A stretch of DNA of 64,000 nucleotides from Sipunculus nudus (lineage: Eukaryota > Annelida > Sipuncula > Golfingiida > Sipunculidae). Within the stretch, counting starts at the first letter, position 1. Every line of letters begins with the position of its first letter. The stretch is taken from assembly GCA_026874595.1 (NCBI GenBank), contig CM049306.1:97085642-97149641 (forward strand), given 5' to 3'. Below are positions 32,101-47,300 of this stretch, in pieces. Both the position numbers and the translations under genes were made by a program. The notes below the pieces were generated by a model. It did no database searches, was not told where the DNA came from, and saw nothing but the letters and a program-made list of their open reading frames with translations.

Positions 32101-35100
32101 AGGTGACTCATGAGGGGCTAGGGAGAGCCAAGGTCTGACATGGTCTCATAAAAACATTAATAAAAGCTACAATTTTTGGCCAATTTCTTTCAGCTTTCTA
32201 AACTAATAAGCTGAAATCCTTATGTGTGCATGATATGAAAATTATATCAACTGTGGTCTCAGGAAACAAACGTGCCATGGTCAAAGTTGGGCAAAATTTA
32301 AGGTACTATTTTTATATTTATACCAATAACTTATAAAATTTGAAAAATTCAGAACTAATTTTGGGTATTCAATTGAATCTTGATTAAATAATGTTACATC
32401 CCTGACAAAAAATCTCTAGCTTCAGCAATCCTCTTGTTAAGGGAGTAAATATATTTCTTGATTTTTTAAAAAGTGCATTATGTTTGGGCCCATAACTTTA
32501 AACAATTACACAATACTGACTTCATTTCTGAGATCATCATTCACGGAGAATGTATAGGAAAATGTGTATATTATATATGATTAAAGTCAGATCAGTGGTT
32601 TTGATATTAGGCAGTCTTGAAGTGTAACAATGGGTTTTTAATGGAAAAAATGAAGTTTTTCATTATTATCTCAAAGGTATTAAGTCCTAGTGACCAAATT
32701 CTTGGCATGGTAGGGGATTTTGGAGACATCTAATTGTATGCCAAATTTTAGGAACTGAGAGCTGAAGCTGGGGAGCTGAGCTCTTGCAAACTGCATAACA
32801 CTAGCTTGATATAAACAATATGTTACATGGTGCTTGAAAACTTGAATAAATCTAAAGTTTTGATCAACAGTTTTTGTCTGTTAATTTTTGGAGTTAACAG
32901 ACAAAATGCTAACAAAAACATGCTGTGAAAATTAAATCCACAGTACTTACAGGAAAAAAACGTGCCATGGTCAAAGTTGGGCAAAATTTAAGGTACCAAT
33001 TTTTTATTTTTGTTAATATTTTAAACAAGGGACCTATGGGTCACGACGCTCAGCTGTTATATATCATAAAAAAATATTATTTAGAAATGAGGTACATGCT
33101 GGTTTTGTGTGGTAATAAATATAAGCTGTATTATGAGTTGTTGTTGTTTAGCTTATGTATGATTTTGAAAGTTCCTTTGGAGACAGGGAAGAGCATTGAT
33201 TTCATTTATTTTATTAACAAATGGAGTACTATTGTCACACAGATTTTGACTTGGCCAAATAACATATAAGCAGAACATATAATATGAGTTTAACTATTTA
33301 TTAAAAAAAATTACAAATATTGTCCCAAATATAATTTTTATTAAAAATAATAAGAGAATCATATGATTTTGTAAAATGAAATATAACTGAAATGATTATT
33401 AAAATAATATTAAGGAATATATTCATGAATGCATTCATGAATACATTTTGAAAGTATTTGCACGAGTATTCATATACTTTAATTTTTACCTGAATTCCCA
33501 TTCTTTATGCAAGAAATTTTACAATGGAGTACATAATCATATTCGTATTTAAATACAATTACAAAGTATGCCGAATTTATGGAACTTAGAGCTGAAGCTG
33601 GGGAGCTGAGCTCTTGCAAACTGCATAACACTAGCTTGATGTAAACAATATGTTACATGGTGCTTGAGTCACTGTGCTCAGCTGACGTTAACCTTGAAGG
33701 TAAAAATCTAAAATAATATCAAATGGAGATAAAGTGTAAGAGGAAGAGGTAATAAAGGCCATGGTTGGTTTATATGATTGGTTTGTATTGATGAGCAAGA
33801 AATTGTTGCAAATAATATTTTGTGACCTGACCATGTGTTTCCTAATGTTGAAACTGAAGCATGTGAGCAGTTTGTGAACAAATGATCTGTACACTTACCA
33901 TGATCATTAGTTGGGTTTTTGGATTAACTTTTGACTTTTCAGTAGTTTACACATTTGTTCAATCGAATCTTTTTTTTGTATAATACATATTATTAAATAT
34001 ATGTTTTTTTTATGAAATGTATACAGTTGAAATATAACTAATTAACAACATAAAACATGGCAAACAAAGCCTATCTCAAATTCTGCTGATGCAGGAAAAT
34101 AATGAACAAATGTTTGTAATAAATCCTCATTTTTTTATCACATTAATTTTTTTTTAATTTAAGTTTATATTTCTATACATTTTCAATATAACATATATAT
34201 CTGAATATAAAAGTTGATTCATAATTCTCAATTGCATCATCATAAATCCAATCTTGTCAGATAACACCATATCATGCATACAAATGTTTATTTATTTTTT
34301 ACCACAAAAATATATCTTTTAAATCTGCAAAACAATAAATATCTAAAAAAATACTTGATTTAGACTTCTCAATTTTTAATTGTGTCTTTATTTATCCATA
34401 ATGTGCTTCATATTTTATCATAATTTAAGCACACTGATGGGTTCCATTATGATTGGTAAAATCATTTAAAAGAAAAATGATTCTTTAAAAATGCTACATT
34501 ACACAACATTGCATCTTCTGGATAACACCTTGAATTACTTTTTCAAGGAAAGTTTTTGCATATCAGAGTGGAAACAGCATTACAATTAAGAAGATACAGT
34601 GAACACTTGGTGGGTTGGGTTGGGGGGGGGGGGGGGGTGATTGGGGTGGTGATATGAGAATAACTGTACACCTGTCACAGCAGGGGATCTCCCCCAGTGA
34701 CTGTGTAACAAATCAGAAACCCTGGCATTGCTGACTTCCAGTGACCAGGAGTGGGACCCTGCATCTGTAATCTGTAATCAAAGCAAATGACTACAATAGA
34801 GCCTCAAGAAAAAAATCAATAACTAGCTTAATTTTCAAGCTTATACTTCCAAATTTCAGATTTAAACAAATTAAATATTTATGTTTACATGCTGTGAAAA
34901 TTAAATCAATGGTACTTACAGAAAAAAAACGTGCCATGGTCAAAGTTGGGCAAAATTTAAGGTATGCTAATTACTTAAAAAATTTACAAAATTCAGATCT
35001 AATTTTGGGTAAACAATTGAATCTTAATTAAACATAGTTATATACTTGGGGAAAATAGACTCTAGTTTCAAAATTTTTCATGTTAAGTGAGTAAATATTT

Positions 35101-38100
35101 TTCCTGATTTTTTACAAAGTCCATTATGTTTGGGCCCATAACTTAAAGAATTTATACTTAACAGACTTAATTTCTGGCATGTACATAGGAACTATATAGA
35201 AGAATATTTATGGTAAATATGAGGAAAAACAGATGAGTGGTTTTGATATTAGGCAGTCCTGAAGTGTGAAAATAGGATTTTAATAAAAAATTGAGGTTTT
35301 TCCTTAATTTCTCAAAGGAACGAAGTGGCAAAGACCCAGTTTTCGGCTTGGTAGGAGATCTTGGGGACATCTAACATTATGCTGAATTTTGGATTCCTAG
35401 GTCTTACGGTTTCAAAACGTGCCACATCTACGGACGGACGGACGGACAGACGGACGGACGACGGACAATGGACCACGACTATAGCTCAGATGACTTATAG
35501 TCAGCTGAATTAAAAAATTTAAAGATTTTGATCTAATTTTTGGTATACAATTTAATTTTGATTTATTAAAGTTATATTACTGGAAAAAAAGTCCATAGCT
35601 TTAACATGTTTTGTGTTAAGTGATCAAATATCTTTCCTGATTTTTTACAAAATGCATTATGTTTGGGCCCATAACTTTTTCAAATTATATAATACAGACA
35701 TAATTTCTGGCATGTACATAGGAACTATATAGAGGAATATTTATGGTAAATATGAGGAAAAAGAGATGAGTGGTTTTGATATTAGGCAGTCCTGAAGTGT
35801 GAATATAGGTTTTTAATAAAAAATTGAGGTTTTTCCTTAATTTCTCAAAGGAACAAAGTCGCAAAGACCCAGTTTTCTGCTTGGTAGGAATCTTGGGGAC
35901 ATCTAACATTATGCCAAATTTTGGATTCCTAGGTCTTACGGTTTCAAAACGTGCCACATCTACGGACGGACAGACAGACAGACGATAGACAATGGACCAC
36001 GACTATAGCTCAGATGACTTATAGTCAGCTGAGCTAAAAATGCATCAAGGTCATCCATGTTCGAACTTGACCTAGCCGTTGATATGATGCATCAAACCTG
36101 TAGGTTTGGTGACTGTACCTCAAATTCTTACAAAGTTATTGCGTTAACATCATTTTAACAAGAAAACGACACAAGGTGGTGCCACCTGTCTTCTGCAAAA
36201 GACAAAGCTATCCAAGATCTTTGGTCAATTTGTTTTTTGAATCATTCATGTATCCCTTACTGAGATATTAAAGATTTTGTGTGAATTTCACCAAATATGG
36301 GAATATTCAAGGTCAAGGCCACTCTCATAGGAAAGGTCATGACCCCGATTTTAATAAACATCATCCCATAACCCATATCTATGTACAGTGGAACCCCACT
36401 ATTATGACCACCTTGGGGACTGACCAAATTGGTCGTAATTTGGGGGTGGTCATATTTGTGAAACTCTAAATAATCTGGATCGTATATTCGGGACCAAGAA
36501 AAGTGGTCGTAATTGTGGGGTGGTCGCAATTGCAGGGTGGTCGCAAGGCGGGGTTCCACTGTATATGCATAATATAAAAGAAATCTGTCCATTAGTTTTT
36601 TACTTATAATGCTCACAGTACTGTCAAGTAGATATTTCAGGGGTATTAAAAGGCACGAAACCAGGAAAGAAAAATAGGTGGCGCCACCAGTTTCTGGAAC
36701 ATGACAACCCTATCCATGATCTTCGATCAACTTGATTTTGGGATCAATCCGTGCAAGATTTCTTGAGATATTTAAGAATTTGTATGCTTTTCCTAAAAAT
36801 TGGACCTATTCAAGGTCAAGGACACTCTCCTAGTAAAGGTCATGACCTCATTTTAAATAGGCATCGTCCTTTCACCCGTATCTATATATATACCAGGTTT
36901 GGTAAAGATCCGTGAAATAATTTTTGAGTTATCACGCCACCAAGATTTATATGCGGCGGCGGCAGGACCGTCATGAAGACATAGTATCCCGAAACTTTGT
37001 CTTGGGATGCAATTATCCTGTAAATGCTGGAAATACACAGAGTTGTAAACTCTGTTCCACCAACCTGTGTTCACCTGTTTATTGGAGATAATTTTCTTAA
37101 ATGTTTACATTTTTCAATAATTTCCTAGAATACTCATGGAGTGAAAGCCTTAATTAATTTTAAATAAATCTTTGGTTCATGTTTCACAATTGTTCTGACT
37201 CTTTACAATGATCTGACTGTTCAGATGTGCCCCTGCATGAGTAGCCATCTTTGTTTTGGCTGGATATATTTTTAGTGTTTAAATACATCATCCAATCAGC
37301 AGCTGTCAATTGATGCTGCTTTTGCATGTAGTGTGGGGGCATATGTCACCGAGTAATTTTTCCCTGTAAAAAGTGGACACCCTACATTTTTGTGATCCTT
37401 AGACCTTAAATTTTACAAAAAAATATGGTGCCAATTTTTTCTATAGTGGTTTTGTCATTTTTTCAGGTCAAATTGATTTTACAGCAAAATTGAGGACCAT
37501 TATATATAAATATTTCATACAGAGAGATATTTAGCAACAAAACACCTCAAAATGGTTAGTAAGATATATTACATCACAATAACTTAGACTAGACACTCAA
37601 AGACTGCGTTAAGACATTTATTACAATATTAGAGTGCACCTGTAGAGCGCAAACCTCCGCCAACACATGGATCAGTATCAAGATCCATCAGACTGATCAT
37701 GAAAATTAATCAGGTGTTGTTTGTCCACCAGTATATTGTTCTACAAAATTTCATTGATGAATTCATTAAAAAAATTCATATAGAGACAACAAGGTATCCT
37801 TGGGTAGTTTGTGCAATGTACATATGGCGGACCACTTGCTGATTTCAGGCAACCCTGTATCGTATACAGTATGGCTCCACTTTCCTTGGTTTTAACCAGT
37901 GACTAAATATTTGCTTCATTTATACATAACATATGAAAATGGCCCTGTTATTATTCCATTTGATATGATTTTGTTATTGCGTCATCCTATTGTTCGATTA
38001 TTACATCACCAACATCATTATCCGCTCGCTGATAGTGAAGGTATAGAAACCAGGCTCTTACGGTTAGTTCATCCAAAGTATATTTAAAGGTTCCTAAGGA

Positions 38101-38329
38101 ATTATAGGGAGTATTTTAATGTTTTGGTCATAATCCAAAAAATAATTTGAAAAATTGTAAGGCGGATGACTAAATTTTTTTTACATATTTTGTGAAGAAT
38201 AAACAATAGAAAAATTGGCAACTTTGACTGGATTTAGTGCCAGATCCTCACTAACCCAACCCAAAGTTTTAGGAAATTCTACATATAGTCCACCATTCAC
38301 AGGGGAATGGAGTACATAGTAAGAAGCAA

Positions 38330-38375
<46 letters not shown>

Positions 38376-41300
38376 TTGTTCATATTACCTCAGCTCTGTG
38401 CGGGCAATAGCATATCATTTGGGAGCAATTATACCTTCTGTGGAGTAGCTATTTTCATCAGTTATTTACAGACATTTATTTACAGACATTTACAGTATAT
38501 ACAGACATGAAAAGGACAGATAATCAACATTGAATGATAAGCAGAATTAATTAAGGATAGTGTTTTGAAAAACAAAACAAAGGGACCTTAAAAATTTAGA
38601 ATTTTTGAAAAGTCATGTTGAAGGAAACAAACTTGAAATAAATATCAAATCATAACAAAAAAAGTGCCATCATTAGTCATAATGTTATCAAACGTGTTTA
38701 TAGTTGTTCTTCTATCCCATCTTTAACCCCCCCCCCCCCCCCGATGGTCTATTTTTTAATCTATTTTGTTTGGTGGGCCAATTTCTTTTATACATTTATG
38801 GGAATATGAAAATATTCAGGTTATACCAGTACAATAACAAAAACAGATAAATCTTAACAGAAACTATGGTAAAACCAATGGTAAAGTTTAAATATAACAA
38901 TGGTAAAGTTAAATGCTGGTTATTGTTGAATTCTTGTCACTTTTTCATTATCCTTAAATGACTTGTGATGGCACAGTGGCTAAATAAGCTGTTCCATCAG
39001 TCGGAGCAAGATCACTGGTACAACATTCATTTTTTTTATGAAAATAGTAATCTGTAGACAATAAGTAGCAGCCAGCTTGTACTATCTATATATAATGCGA
39101 ATTATGAAATAAAGAATAAAGAAAAGTCTATTCTTATATTTTATAAAATCTGACTGATTATGTCATTTAATGCAGGGTATGTCGGATGCAGCAGCAGAAT
39201 GTACATCTTTGATTGGAGCCCATGTTTTTATTTTATCATTTTTATACCAAATAACTCCAGACAAAAACTAAAGCATTTTATACCTGCTTAACTAATGCTC
39301 GTTTTCCCTTAAATCATGACCAAGAACAATTTTGAATTGTTGCACAAGCTTACAAAATGACACGTGCCTTATACAATACACAAATGCCTTGAATGTAATT
39401 AAAGGTTTTTGCATTTCTTTTTGGTTATTGTAATTTTAATAAAGGCCATAAAAACAATAACAAAATTGTTTGGGTTATAATATGGATACCGGTATAGGGG
39501 AAGTCAACATTAAGGTTGTTTTAACAGCACATACAAATTCCCTTTTTACTTTTCTGAAACGGCACATGTTCAAGTAATTTTCAAGGAACCAAGTCTCGAA
39601 GAATCTGTGCTTAGTTCATCTTTCTTACTGCTGGTCCAACTTACTGCTTAATGATCTCACCTAAATAATAAATTGTTAAAAAGTAGAAATAATTAAATCA
39701 TTATTTGTACGTTCATTTGGCAAATGTTAAAATTAAATATTAAAACGTGTCTTGTAAAACAATATTTTATTTAAAATAATTTTGCAAGAAATACAATTGT
39801 GTATGAATGCATCACATCTCTCTCTCTTTCTGTCTCTCTCCTTCTCACCCTCTCTCTTTCTCTCTCTATACATATGTATATATATATATATGTGTGTGTG
39901 GGTGTGTGTAATTATACAAATAGACGGATCAAATTTTGTCAGACATTTTTACTACTATGTAGTTTCGTGCAACGTGCTGCACTCATCACTGTCTGATTGA
40001 TTATATAGCTCTGATTTCATACCATTGAGCACTCTAGCAGTTGCTAATTGCAGTAAACTATTAGATTAATTTATATATATATATATATATTTGCTAAGTA
40101 TAATGATTAGTGGTATAGCCGTGTTAGTCTGTAGTGGAAGTGTAGTTTTGGAGTAAGAGTGATGCTTTTTAGATAGACTAATATCAATAAACATGTTACT
40201 ATCTAAAAGGCGTCACTCTTACTCTCTCTCTACACACACTCACACATGTGTGTGTGTGTGTCTGTCATTCATTTTTAACTCAATGTATAGGAAAATTAAG
40301 TGTCTAAGAAACTACATGGGTGGGAGCTACCTTATGGAATAGCTTAAATGACTAGAGATTACCATTGCTTTTAGAAAGAAAATTAACACTTATCCCCCGC
40401 AGAAAAATGTCAAGGTACATAAACATTTGCAACAGTATGTGAATTATCTCATGCATTTTGTTCATTAGTTTGGCAAAACCATCCCTGTACACGGACTTAC
40501 AATTTCCAATTCACCTGTTTCATTCATTGTTATGGTTCTGTGTGTGAGTAAACACTGTCCAAGTGTGTCTGTGTACCATAAAAAGACCATAACTAGAGGT
40601 CGTCTGTTCTTGCGTGTGCACAACTCCCAAACAAGGAGAAATGATATGGAAGATAAAAAAATGATACACTAAGTAGCGCGGTTTGGCCGCCAGGTGGCAT
40701 GCGCGCTATGTTTACATTTGTACCACTGATCTCGCAAACCTAACATCACTTGTGTACAGGAGTACTCAAATGGTTTACAATGAAATATTAGCAGACACCA
40801 TCATATTTTAAGGAGAAAAAAATCAAGCTATGTGTATTAAGCATTTAACACTATATGTGTTTATCAAATATACTTGGTATGTGAATAGGTACATTTAATA
40901 TAACCAAAAAAATTATTTTAGACAATCCCAAACTAGTCAGAGAATTAAGTATGTGTGTTTAGTATGTAAATACATTCCAAATAGAACTTTTCCTATCCTC
41001 TTGTCCCAGCTTACTTTGTTTATGTTTCGGTCAAAGTTTATTAATTTAACATTTTAAATACTATTTTAATACAAGCTGAAAGACATGTCAAAACTGAATA
41101 AAAAAATTGGCACCATGTTTTTAAGGCTTCATAGAAAGGTGAAGAACAAAAATGCATGGGGTGTCACATTTTTACAAACAAAATTTACTCAGGATGAATT
41201 TGCTACATATGCCCCTACTCTAATGTGACTAATGGACTTGACTGCCATAAGTAGGGCTGATATGTTGTAAAAAGTAGACTGATTCCTTATATTTGTATCC

Positions 41301-44300
41301 ACCAAAACAAAGTATTTATGGATACCATGATTTTGGCCAGGTTCTGCAGCCTTCATTTCTGCAGCACTCCTCTTAAACTCTTCGAGCAATCTTTCTGAAA
41401 CCTGGAATAGATATTCGGTCACTTGTGTAGTGTACTTAACAAAGACTGGTGGTGCATCCTGCAGTCCTTATTGTGCAGTATGAATCTGGATGTCTTTTTG
41501 ATAACAGCCCATATCTCAGGAGTGGTTCAATGTATTGAGCTGAAATTTTGCTTGTCCATAAATCTTGGCTCTCTCCATCTCGTAATCGAGACTTGTGGTG
41601 CCATCATAAAATCATTGTCCCAGGGCATCCATCCATGCGTTTGCCATATGTTCATCTTAGTGATTGGTTCAACATATTGGACTGAAATTGTGTATGTCCA
41701 TTGATCTTGGATACCTGCATCTCGTATTCAAGACTGGTGGCCCCATCTGCAATTGTTTTTGTGTAGCCTCCATCTGTATGTTTGCTTTAGGTGAAAATTG
41801 CTCATATCTCAGGAATGGTTCAATATATTTGTCTGAAATTTGGCATGAACACCCATCTTGAAGAGTTTTCTTATAAACCAGACAGGTGGCCATTTTCATA
41901 GTATAAACCAATACCCTTTTCTCAGGAGTGATTTGCTGTTTTGGCCTGAAATTGTGCATGTCCACAGATCTTGGATACCTCCATCTTGTATTTGAGACTG
42001 ATGGCTTCATCTGCAAGTGTTTTGTGTGGCAGTGTGGCATCCATCCATTTGTTGATGTTTCCATCCATCAAGTTATTAGCATAAATAAAAAATCAATACC
42101 TTAAATTTCATCCAACTTTTGCAATGGCACATTTTTTCCCTGTAAGCACTGTTGATTTAATTTTCACCGCATATATACATAAGGATTTAATCTTTTAAAA
42201 TCTGAAATTTCAAAGAAATTGATTGGAAAGAATAGCTTTTATTCTTGTTTTCATACACCATGTCAAGTGTTGTTTACATCTAGCCCACCTAGTAGTACAG
42301 CCTTCACTTGCATTATGTAACCCACCCCAGGCAGCTTGCCTTGGCTCAACTTGGCCACTACCAGCAGGCTTCCCCCTTGCCCTGCACCCCCCTCCCCCCA
42401 GATGGTGCATAAACTAGATGAATGTTATTATTTTCTGTATTTGATTCATTCTTTTTCTAGGCTATGCTACATTTGATTTTGTATTGTACCACCAGGGTTA
42501 CAATGATTAAAGTGTACATTTAATTGTGTTCACAAAGTGGTGTATTGCTATGAAAGTGTGGATGTTCATCAGATACGTAATTCCTTACTTCAGAAGAGTA
42601 AAAATTTCACCAGGTGTGAAACTGACTATTAATTCCAGTAATAAATTAAAACTGGGACAGTAATTAGCACAATGATATTGTTTGTCCCTTCAACCAACAG
42701 TGTGTGTACTTTATTTGAAAAGATGTTTTATTTTATCAAATTTACTGAATCTTTTATTTTATTTTATTTTGGTGAATAAAATTAAGCATGTACTGAAAAC
42801 TCCAATGTGCAAAACTTTTTAATAGTGATTCAAGGAATATACTTGTAGATGCCATGTTGTGGCATTATTTTCTTTTAAATTCAGTTTAAACATTTATAAT
42901 TTAAAAATAATAAAATATATGTGTATGCATAATATGACCCAATATGAGCTACACTCTGTATATATTATGATTGCAACTTTTGCAAAAATTCTAATATTTT
43001 AACTTATAGTTTCAGTTTTATTACTCTGTATATATAGTAATTGCAACTTTTGCAACAATTCTAATATTTTAACTTATATTTTCAGTTTTTTTATTAAAAT
43101 TTTATAAAATCTTTAAATAAAAAAAATGATTCAGATAAAAACTTCTTAACGGAAAAAGTGGATATGCTAAAAATATAGGCTTATATATAAACTTAAATGC
43201 ATTATTCCCTTGAAAGTGAAATCAAAGTATTTGTCCATTCTGTCCACTTGCCTGTCCATCTGTAAATTTTCATATGCATCACAGTATCTCAAAACTTTTA
43301 CTGTTTTTCTTCATGACAGTCTTGTCAGAGTATTAGTTTGCAATCATATATTTAGAACTTTACTATAACCAAGTAGGAGGGCCCCTTTCCTCTTAGCTTT
43401 TCATATTCTCATATAAATGAAAAACATTACAATAGAATATTTCTACATCCACCTTCATGCTGCCCTCACTTTTCCCTTCTCCGAACCCCATCCCAAAGTC
43501 AGCCTCAGTAAGCAAGAACAAGATGAATCAGATATATTCATACTTTAATATTATGTATAACTATTCGTCCATAGGTACCTATGTACATGCCAGAAATTAT
43601 GTCAATATTGTGTAATATGTAGACATAGTGGGCATCACAATAATGTACCTTGTCAAGACTAAAGAGATATTGTGTCATACAGTCACAAATTCATAAATCA
43701 CTTCATCAGCATAGTTAATCATAACATCATATCTGTCAAATTGAAAGCTTGCAGACTACCATACACTTTAGATCCTTCAACAAATAGCCTTATCATCATT
43801 CTACTACTGCTTATTACTGCTGTCATTGCATTCATATTTGCTCAAATATATCACAATTTTCAACCCCTCCTAAATAAATAAAAAATAAACCACTATATTT
43901 TACTCTATTAACCCATCAGTCAGGTAATTTCATTTATCATTTACTCACATATTACGTTACATTCCTTTATAATAGCCCAACATGTCGATATAGTATCACA
44001 GTCGAGAAACATTTATAGTCCAATCACGATCAGCTGAGCGCCATGACCCATGGGTCCCTTGTTTATGACAGAATTTCATATATTTTGGAAGGAGTGCAGA
44101 AAGGAAATTTTATTTTGACGTCTGATTAAGAACCAAATTGTATACCTTATTCTAGTAATAAACAAAACTTGATTTAAATGAAGTGGAAGATATATATATA
44201 TCTTATAACACTTTCATCCAGTCTTTGTCAATATTTATAAAGAGACTACTGATGGATAGTGTTCATTGAGGATACAAAGAAGTGTCATTTGAGATATTAA

Positions 44301-47300
44301 ACATCATTGGAACAGCATGACTGTCAGTTTTTTAGCTCAGCTGACTATAAGTCATCTGAGCTATAGTCTTGGTCCATTGTCTGTCGTCCGTCCGTCTGTC
44401 TTGCCGTCCGTCCGTCTGTCCGGATGTCCGTCCGTAAGACTGGCACGTTTCGACACCCTTGGACCTACGAAACTGAAATTCGGCATACAGTTAGATGTCC
44501 CCAAAATCTCCTACCAGACTGAAATCTTGCATGTATATCCATCAGTAGATCTGTTTTTGGTGAAAATTTCGCATATATGAGGAGTTTAATTAGAATCACT
44601 GATGCCACAAATTTGGAGTCATGTCATGTTAGGTACATTCCATGTCTTAAACTTTACCTATTCCTCTGTGATATAGCAGACACACATAGTTGCTTATCTG
44701 CCTGTATCCTAGTTTTAAATAATCCTTTTCTTTAATTAGGTGTAAGGAAGGTATTTATATATCTGGTTGAACATTTGGTCTTTAATCTTTTTCCCTTGAT
44801 ATGTGACTTATAAAAATGTTCTTAGCCAAAACAGGTGGACATAAGGAGATGGAATTTAAAACAAACCTACCTTCATATCATTGGTGAGGTCATGACCGAC
44901 CAGTATCCTCCCTTTAAGTATCTGACCAACATCCTTTTGTACGGCTTCAAGGTCTTCACCTGAAAAATAAAATCTTAAATCAGATCTTTTCAAAGGAAAG
45001 AAAACTGGAAAGTCAAATTGGATTTTGAAGCAACCCAAGGGGATGGAATCTTTATCAAATTTTAAAGGGTTATGTCAAATTGAATTTTTCAAAATAAAAA
45101 ATGAGTCATTAATATAATATAATGGCCGGGCATCATGACATGTGAATGTATCATAATGAAATGTGATAAATCGGGTGTCAGCACAGTGTTTACATAAATA
45201 ACAGGTCTGCTTGAGGTAGCCAGCATGCAATGGTCAGTGACTGCTACCAAAGCCAGCTTTGATCCTCTTAATCCTAGAGCCAGACATTTATGCATCCACT
45301 CAAATGCTTGGACCCAAGGACAGAGTGTTCAAAAGAGATTTTCAGCATCACAAACTCTTACCCCCATGATCCAGAAAGTCCAGAAAAATATATCAACAGT
45401 TATATGATACTCTCTTTAGTAATGATTCATTTTTACTCTCCATTCTAGTATTCATTCACTGATCTGTGAAATCATTTCAATCATCAGTTGATTTCAATGC
45501 AAATGCACTGCACTAATAAGATATTTGCAGTTGACAGTTTGTTATCATATTTGCCCTGGCATTTGAATTATTTGAAACATAGGCACCTAGCCTTAATACT
45601 CACCTAGTAAAATGAGTAAATTTAAAATAGTCAAAATTGGATAAAGCATATATCACATCTGTCATAATAACTGTTTATTTAGAAAATATCCTTTCACCGG
45701 AAAGTGTTATGAAGATTTACACAGCTGGTTATAATAATTTTAAAGTGACCAACAGGGTTACAAAATCATGAATTACAATGCACATATGTTCTGGTGATTA
45801 CAACTAACCATTTTCCAAATCTTCAGGTCGAACTCCACTAACAAATGTCCTGTAGTCTGTCACCTTCTCCTTCGGTTTGACAAACTTATCATACACACAG
45901 TGGCCGAAGTGGTTGACTAAAGATATACGAGCTAACACGCTCTCCCTGCCCTCGGGTCCAACCCCCACCATCTCACAGTCCATGCCAATCACTTTGGTTA
46001 ACCTGAAAAAATAGCAAAATTTAAATAATTCATTAATGGTAGATTCTTTATATCTCAGTTTATATATAAATAAGGCAGAATATACCTATGCAATCTCTTC
46101 ATACAATGAATACTGACAGGTTAGGAAGGGCCCTGCTGAAGGCCCATAGACTTCTAGTGAGAGCTGAGTGATCCTTGAAAAAATATAATAAAAGACCTGA
46201 TTACATGCAGAGACAGAGGAAACTGACCCAAAACAGTATTTAAACACTGATGCAAGATAGAAAAACTGGCAAGAAAAGTTTGGCTTTAAAGGCATTAACA
46301 TATTGAATGAAATTTGTGGATGGACAGACGGACAGACAGATAGGGTGATCACAATAGGGCACCCGCTTCTATCAAAGTGAGGCCCTAATTATATGAAATG
46401 TAGGAGCATTTAATGTAGCAGTTCACTGGCAAAATCCATTGCCATTAATTGTGGCTCTAATGCTGCCACCTGGTGGCTTCAGCAGATATAAAGCTTTGCA
46501 TATGAAATCAGTTTCACCAGTATATTGATTTAATACTTTTACTAAATTATGTGTAAACATTTTTAAACTTCTTGACCAACACCCAAAACAAAACTGACTT
46601 CACTTCATCTTGTATGGCAACTTACATTATGATGGCTGACAATACTTTCCCAATATATATAAATGATAAATCCTGTTCCTGATAATACAATTTTACTGCA
46701 AATATATTGAATATGCTGAACTTATTTTGTCAAAATTATTGATTTTTCTCTAAATAGTAATTTTAATTAGTAAAAGTCAGAACAACATAGCTGATTACTG
46801 ATTGATTGCATGACCAAAATATCAGTCAATATTGTATCCAATATAAACAAGGCCTACAGGCCTAATGCGAATCTGTGCAAAGTTTGGGAGTATGAATGAG
46901 GAGGTTTATTTTTTAAATTTTTTATATGATCCTCTTAAGTCCTGAATATCTACCTTAGTCATTATGATTTCAGCAAAATGGCCGTTTAGGACCTGCAAGT
47001 TTCAGACTTGGACATTTTTAAACTAGAATATTGGTAAGCGACAAGCGACTATGTGTATCCGCAGAAATCAGAGTGGGACGGTAGAAGTGCGGCATGAATT
47101 AAGTGACAAGGGGAATAGAGTGAGGTGTGTTGCATATTAGCAAGGATGTCTGCAGCAAAATTTTGGCCCAATCGGTCAAATGGTTCCCAAGATATGAGCT
47201 TGGATGTCTGCAGAGTAAACGTGAATGTAGGTGGCACTACCTGTCATAAAATTGAGAAAGCTGTACAGAATGTATAAACCTGCAAAATTTCAGGTGGATA

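Larger units (their letters stand above)
37011..40090. other. Intronic sequence with microsatellites
   Basis: Unremarkable apart from (AAT)n at 38330-38373, poly-C near 38729-38742, and a TC/AT/GT tract at 39818-39910. No gene is supported. Confidence 0.5.
29904..44870 (-). other. 15-kb REXO4 intron filled with repeats
   Basis: It contains family-A and family-B pieces, a pogo-like MITE, a direct duplication (31147/33026), microsatellites and a 26-bp hairpin. No conserved gene is seen inside it. Confidence 0.75.

Noticed and set aside
35167-35957. Two similar open frames (67 and 90 codons) on the minus strand
   Set aside because: They are translations of a tandemly duplicated family-A segment and break in other copies.
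39782-40000. Ser/Leu-rich open frames
   Set aside because: They are produced by the CT/AT/GT microsatellite.
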